Assembly: GCA_017440935.1 (NCBI GenBank)
Contig: JAFSAO010000011.1
Location: forward strand, 91,743-155,742
Length of the DNA: 64,000 nucleotides
Reading direction: 5' to 3'
Source of the DNA: Opitutales bacterium
Lineage (GTDB): Bacteria > Verrucomicrobiota > Verrucomicrobiia > Opitutales > UBA953
Part shown: piece by piece, positions 63,840 to 64,000 of the stretch
Position numbering within the stretch: position 1 is the stretch's first letter
Layout of the letters: each line of letters opens with the position of its first letter
The notes under the pieces: generated by a model
What the model saw: only the letters and a program-made list of their open reading frames with translations
The model's database searches: none
What the model was told of the DNA's origin: nothing
Program-made: the position numbers and the translations under genes

Positions 63840-63873
63840 GCAAATTGAAATTTGCCTGTGGCAAATTTCAATT
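63840..63873. repeat. Palindrome of the GCAAATTGAAATTT family
   Basis: GCAAATTGAAATTTGCC and GGCAAATTTCAATT face each other across TGT. The arm begins with the same 14 bases as the palindrome at 20343; a lone half lies at 56106-56119. Further AATTTCAAATT words follow to 63892. Confidence 0.75.
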
Positions 63874-63927
63874 AATCTCGAATTTCAAATTCCGAATTGC
63901 GAATGAAGTGCCGTCAAAAATTGGGAA

Positions 63928-63947
63928 CGAAGACCTCCCGGTCTTCG
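63928..63947. repeat. REP-like hairpin with TCCC loop
   Basis: CGAAGACC-TCCC-GGTCTTCG is an 8-bp stem with a loop like those of the two REP-like hairpins at 15518 and 15569. The remaining sequence to 64000 shows no gene. Confidence 0.6.
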
Positions 63948-64000
63948 TCGTGGCGGGAAAGAACTTCAACTCTTGTTCGCAATCCCGAGAATCACTCGTA

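Overview
The window is a GC-rich bacterial chromosome segment, most likely from an anaerobic, host-associated member of the Verrucomicrobiota (Opitutales-like). That placement is inference. It rests on a PEP-CTERM protein, few Shine-Dalgarno sequences, a rubrerythrin, a serine-type sulfatase, a NamZ-type muramidase, an LpxR-type outer-membrane lipase and ExbB/ExbD/TonB genes, which together imply a Gram-negative glycan user. No rRNA, CRISPR array, prophage or intact insertion sequence was seen.

Layout. 1-9.2 kb: the 3' end of ptsI, tRNA-Arg(CCU), rny, tRNA-Val(CAC), SRP RNA and an acyl-CoA synthetase, then a minus-strand run (ATP-grasp-like protein, inositol-monophosphatase-family phosphatase, MidA-like methyltransferase, LpxR). 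9.3-15.4 kb: a small lipoprotein, two peptide/nickel-type ABC permeases, a SNF2 helicase and tgt. 15.4-17.6 kb: a small accessory island with a REP-like hairpin pair, a broken REP-associated transposase, an IdeS-like cysteine protease with a PEP-CTERM tail, and a RelB/YoeB toxin-antitoxin pair. 17.6-28 kb: valS, a membrane protein, nadK, rnhB, exbB-exbD-tonB, sufS, ogt, pyrD. 28-38.4 kb: an SSS symporter, a POT transporter, aroA, recD2, rubrerythrin, a K+/H+ antiporter and tRNA-Arg(UCU). 38.4-52 kb: recC, a membrane protein, nuoBCD and a 2177-residue repeat-built envelope protein. 52-64 kb: KDPG aldolase, ispD, a duplicated secreted coiled-coil protein, murA, hup, lemA, an ABC ATPase, a lipoprotein, thiM, a sulfatase and namZ.

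The most striking feature is a short word, GCGGGAACG (and its complement CGTTCCCGC), scattered on both strands through genes and spacers. By eye there are about two dozen exact copies in the first 10 kb, against a chance expectation well below one. It occurs in all six codon registers, so the selection is on DNA and not on protein. Inverted pairs of it form the stems of several intrinsic terminators, as DNA uptake sequences do in Neisseria and Pasteurellaceae. It may be an uptake, recombination (Chi-like), methylation or chromosome-organising word; the window also encodes RecC and RecD2.

Other points of note: TGT lacks two of its four expected zinc ligands, a class-2-length PyrD has a class-1-like catalytic cysteine, recC and nuoBCD stand apart from their usual partners, and several families of intergenic palindromes are present.
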